Notes under the pieces: model-generated
Databases searched by the model: none
Seen by the model: the letters and a program-made list of their open reading frames with translations, nothing else
Told to the model about the DNA's origin: nothing
Assembly (NCBI RefSeq): GCF_014697545.1
Contig: NZ_JACJSA010000011.1
Location: forward strand, 124,001-188,000
Origin: Oscillatoria sp. FACHB-1407
GTDB taxonomy: Bacteria; Cyanobacteriota; Cyanobacteriia; Elainellales; Elainellaceae
Direction of reading: 5' to 3'
DNA: 64,000 nucleotides
Translations under genes and position numbers: made by a program
In this document: positions 61,256-64,000 of the stretch, one piece after another
Position numbering within the stretch: position 1 is the stretch's first letter
How the letters are laid out: the number at the start of each line of letters is the position of its first letter

Positions 61256-61550
61256 AGGAATATTCTAGATAGAGATTTAGCGTCTTAAACTCATATCTCT
61301 ATCCTTGAACGGTGAATGATAAGAAACATCCTTCCAAGTACTTAGGCGAGTCCTCAAGCGTGGTAAAGAAATATAAATTTAGTATTTGCTACGACTCGTA
61401 TGTCTCTTTGCTCCTGACGACCCTATCTATGACATCGTAGTTGTGTAAACCTGTTGAATGAGCCATGCTGACTGTAGGAATGAGTCTTGTCGTTTAACCT
61501 TGCTAAATCAAGTGTTGCCTGCTAAACTCACCCGTACCATTCGCAGTCAT
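61256..61550. other. intergenic region between gntP and the aminotransferase operon
   Basis: About 295 bp with no gene. It should contain the promoter of the gluconate operon. No repeat family stands out. Confidence 0.4.
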
Positions 61551-62669
61551 TCAGACTTGATTAAGTGTATGGAGTAAAGTATCAATTCGTTGAAGGGCTT
61601 CTGTCAGATATCGAGGAGTTGATCCAATCCCGACACGGATATAACGATCTAAGCCAAACCAATCTCCTGCCACGACAAACACACTCTGTTTCTCTCGCAA
61701 TTGGCGCGAGAGGTCGGATGAATTAATGGCGAAGGAGTATCGGATAAAAGCCATGCCACCCGCCTGGGGTGGATGGTAGCTCAATGCGTTTGAATGCTGG
61801 TTAACCCACGCATCTAAGATTGTGAGATTTTGACTGAGAATGTGGTGGCTGCGATTGAGCAATTTTCGCCGCATTGCAGGTTGTAGGATGGCTTCTGCTA
61901 CTCGTTGGTTAAGGATACCTGTGCCGATTGTGGTATAGTCTTGCCGCTGCATCGCGCTGTTAATCAGAGGCTCTGGTGCGACTAACCAGCCAATTCTCAA
62001 GCCGGGATGAGCGAGAGATTTAGCAACACCTGATACGACGATGACCTTGTTGTACCTGCCATAAAAGGTTGGTGTCTCATTGCCATTCAGTTCAGCACCC
62101 CGATAGATCTCGTCAGCGAGGAGATAAATGTCGTTCTCCTGGGCGATCGCCACCAGTTCTTGCATAACCGCTTCGCTAAAGACCTTTCCTGTCGGGTTGT
62201 TGGGATTAGAGAAGGCGATCATTTTGGTTTGAGGTGTAAGCAAACGGCGCAACTCATCGAGGTCAAGTTGCCAACCATTTTCCTCCTGTAACGCGATCGT
62301 CTTGACAGCGACACCCAGCGATCGCGCCAGTCCCCACAACTGCATAAAGTTAGGGATGACGAAAATCAGTTCATCCCCAGGCGATAAGAGGCTCCAGGCA
62401 GCAACCAGGTTTGCTTCTGAAGAACCATGGGTAATGAGAATGTTATCGGGGCTAGACCCTGGATACCACTGGCTAACCGCTTGTCGCAGTTGCGGGCTCC
62501 CTTCGGTGTACCCGTAGCCCAATGGCGTATCCAATAACTGGGCGATCGCCTCATCATCCAATAGTTCGCGTAGTGTGCAGGGATGAACTCCACTTTCGGT
62601 CAGGTTATATTCCACCTGATTTTCATACAGCGATTGATTGCGCTCAAGTTGAAATATATCAAAGTCCAT
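61551..62669 (-). CDS. PLP-dependent class I/II aminotransferase
   Basis: This 372-residue enzyme has THGSSEANLVAAWSLLSPGD, the NPNNPTGKVFSEA motif, the pyridoxal-binding segment VVSGVAKSLAHPGLRIGW with the catalytic Lys, and the C-terminal RVGIGS. It belongs to fold type I and is distantly like aminotransferase-fold enzymes such as capreomycidine synthase. It follows the ornithine-cyclodeaminase-like gene by 12 bp. The pairing points to amino acid, perhaps arginine/ornithine/proline-type, metabolism. Confidence 0.88.
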   Translation of the reverse strand: MDFDIFQLERNQSLYENQVEYNLTESGVHPCTLRELLDDEAIAQLLDTPLGYGYTEGSPQLRQAVSQWYPGSSPDNILITHGSSEANLVAAWSLLSPGDELIFVIPNFMQLWGLARSLGVAVKTIALQEENGWQLDLDELRRLLTPQTKMIAFSNPNNPTGKVFSEAVMQELVAIAQENDIYLLADEIYRGAELNGNETPTFYGRYNKVIVVSGVAKSLAHPGLRIGWLVAPEPLINSAMQRQDYTTIGTGILNQRVAEAILQPAMRRKLLNRSHHILSQNLTILDAWVNQHSNALSYHPPQAGGMAFIRYSFAINSSDLSRQLREKQSVFVVAGDWFGLDRYIRVGIGSTPRYLTEALQRIDTLLHTLNQV

Positions 62670-62681
62670 GGCTATAACCTA

Positions 62682-63638
62682 TCAACTGTGACCCATCGCC
62701 GCTTGAAAGACGGCTTTCGCAATTTGAATATCCTGCACAGCAACTCCTGTCAGATCAACAACGGTAATCTGCGTGTCAGAGTTGCGGTGTAGTGTCGGAT
62801 CGACAATGACTTGTCCCAGTTCTACCACCTGTGTTTCGTCAATGACTCCTGCGGCTAAGGCGTGATGCAGTTCCCCCCGTTCTCGGCATTGGCTGAGGCT
62901 ATCTACGACAACCTGATCTGCTTTTTGCAACACATCGGGAGCTAGCTCATTCTTCTCTGGTGTATCTGATCCCATCGCTGTAATGTGGGTGCCCGGACGA
63001 ATCTGGGCGGCAGATAGAAGCGGTTGGCTGCTGGGCGTTGTGGTAATGATGAGATGACAAAGGGCAGCTACTTCGGCTGGATCACTTGTCGTTCTGACAA
63101 CATAGCCTCTCATCTCCATATCTGCTTTGTAAGCATCAAGTCGGGATGGAGTGCGTCCCCAGACGACTATATTGCGACACGAGATATGAGGTTGCAGATA
63201 CTGCACCTGCATTCTTGCCTGAATGCCCGTCCCTAAAACGCCGATCGCCTCTACCTGACGAGGTGCGAGATACTTAGCAGCGATCGCCCCAGCCATTGCT
63301 GTTCTGACGTTTGTTAAATATCCTTCATCCAACAAAATGCTTTTCAGAGTTCCTGTTTTTTGATCAAACAGCAACATTAAACCAGAGTTAGCAGGTAAAC
63401 CCTGATCAACATTTTCATAAAAACCAGATGCAACTTTAATGACGTAATAATCATCTCCAATGAGATAACCATATTTAATATGCACATCACCCGGAGGATG
63501 ATCGAATAGCAGTTCTCCAACCGGAGGAACGACAGCTTTTCCCTGAGAATAGGCAACGAAGCCATCTTCGATTAAACTCACCGGATCAAGCGTTTCGAGT
63601 ATTTGCTTAATGGTTGATAATTCGATAATTTTAGTCAA
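62682..63638 (-). CDS. ornithine cyclodeaminase/mu-crystallin family protein
   Basis: This 318-residue protein has the family NAD-binding core IGVLGTGIQARMQVQYLQ, preceded by LTNVRTAMAGAIAAKYLAP, and the C-terminal DLTGVAVQDIQIAKAVF. Members include ornithine cyclodeaminase, alanine or lysine dehydrogenases, and SbnB-like diaminopropionate enzymes; the sequence does not tell which. It lies between an amino-acid permease gene and the aminotransferase gene in one operon with short gaps. Confidence 0.9.
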   Translation of the reverse strand: MTKIIELSTIKQILETLDPVSLIEDGFVAYSQGKAVVPPVGELLFDHPPGDVHIKYGYLIGDDYYVIKVASGFYENVDQGLPANSGLMLLFDQKTGTLKSILLDEGYLTNVRTAMAGAIAAKYLAPRQVEAIGVLGTGIQARMQVQYLQPHISCRNIVVWGRTPSRLDAYKADMEMRGYVVRTTSDPAEVAALCHLIITTTPSSQPLLSAAQIRPGTHITAMGSDTPEKNELAPDVLQKADQVVVDSLSQCRERGELHHALAAGVIDETQVVELGQVIVDPTLHRNSDTQITVVDLTGVAVQDIQIAKAVFQAAMGHS

Positions 63639-63690
63639 CGTTCATGCTCCTTCGATGTCGTTATTTCAAGCAGGTTTTAAAGACTTAATG

Positions 63691-64000
63691 TTAAATATTG
63701 GGATAACGAAAGACACGGGATTCGATCAGAGTTGATACGTGGGTGATGACAGAAATGAGTAACAAGTACAGTAATCCAGCGGTCACAAGGGGCACAAATG
63801 GATCAAAGGTTTCTTTATAAATAATGTCTGCCGTTCCCAGCAAATCGAGAATAGTAATTGTACTCACAATAGAAGTTGTCTTGGTTAGAAATATCAGTTC
63901 CGTTGTGTAGGCTGGGAGAACAAGTCGGAGAGCGATCGGCATCCGAATGAGCCACAGAGTCTTGAGGGGACGTAGACCCAGGGCTGCACTCGCTTGTAGA
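63691..64000 (-). CDS. polar amino-acid ABC transporter permease (C-terminal part)
   Basis: This is the C-terminal 103 residues of a HisM/GlnP-type permease; the gene continues past the right edge of the window. It has the EAA-type loop around ALGLRPLKTLWLIRMPIALR, with the preceding membrane part outside, then LPAYTTELIFLTKTTSIVST and a final helix before ESRVFRYPNI. It lies 52 bp upstream of the ornithine-cyclodeaminase-like gene on the same strand, so the three genes probably form an amino-acid uptake and conversion operon. Confidence 0.88.
   Translation of the reverse strand, partial: LQASAALGLRPLKTLWLIRMPIALRLVLPAYTTELIFLTKTTSIVSTITILDLLGTADIIYKETFDPFVPLVTAGLLYLLLISVITHVSTLIESRVFRYPNI

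Noticed and set aside
1-64000. tRNA, rRNA or riboswitch
   Set aside because: No T-loop motif with matching cloverleaf, no rRNA-like block and no clear riboswitch core was seen by eye; covariance-model searches were not possible.

Overview
The window is from a cyanobacterial chromosome, probably a filamentous Leptolyngbya/Oscillatoriales-type organism. The HIP1 octamer GCGATCGC and close variants occur throughout, inside genes and between them. The gene families also fit: DevBCA-type exporters, vMAP/AAA_35 ATPases, large hybrid kinases, an RTX surface protein and short heptad repeats. No rRNA, tRNA, CRISPR array or full insertion sequence was seen. The genus is inference.

Layout. 1-10810: a split DevBCA-type exporter. 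devA (cut by the window edge) and devC run leftward. A rightward operon carries a hypothetical gene, a DevB-like adaptor, a proline-rich inner-membrane protein, a TolC-like channel and the four dTDP-L-rhamnose genes (rfbC, rfbD, rfbA, rfbB). 11195-13667: a vMAP-type ATPase convergent with an orphan second devC. 14352-23168: a CrtI-type desaturase, a large hybrid kinase, a GAF-LuxR regulator, and a TetR/SMR-transporter/glycosyltransferase operon. 23510-29397: a GNAT enzyme, a LysR pseudogene and a 1192-residue RTX protein. 30459-34110: aldehyde dehydrogenase, DUF779, and a diadenylate-cyclase-like protein with a zinc ribbon. 35624-42595: a receiver/thioredoxin-reductase-like fusion with a CRP-domain kinase, MerR/SDR, exonuclease, Nudix and YhcG genes. 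43082-48126: a NarL/NarX-type two-component pair, an AraC-type regulator, an oxidoreductase and an SDR. 48532-58207: small hypothetical genes, gene fragments, a secreted protein and a Cache-domain kinase. 58246-64000: gluconate kinase and permease, then an aminotransferase/ornithine-cyclodeaminase-like/amino-acid-permease operon that runs off the edge.

The most unusual feature is the density of small non-autonomous repeats. I separate at least six families (A to F below). One 109-bp copy sits in frame inside an ATPase gene between 8-bp duplications. A 293-bp copy interrupts a LysR gene, also between near-perfect 8-bp duplications. One family shows a perfect 5-bp duplication. Four genes (crtI-like, RTX, araC-like, GNAT) appear to take their stop codon from the end of an adjoining repeat. 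A LuxR fragment and an ATPase fragment meet exactly at a HIP1 octamer. The most interesting protein candidates are the DAC-like protein at 32857-34110, the receiver/pseudo-thioredoxin-reductase plus CRP-kinase pair at 35624-38720, and the exporter operon with its undescribed proline-rich partner.
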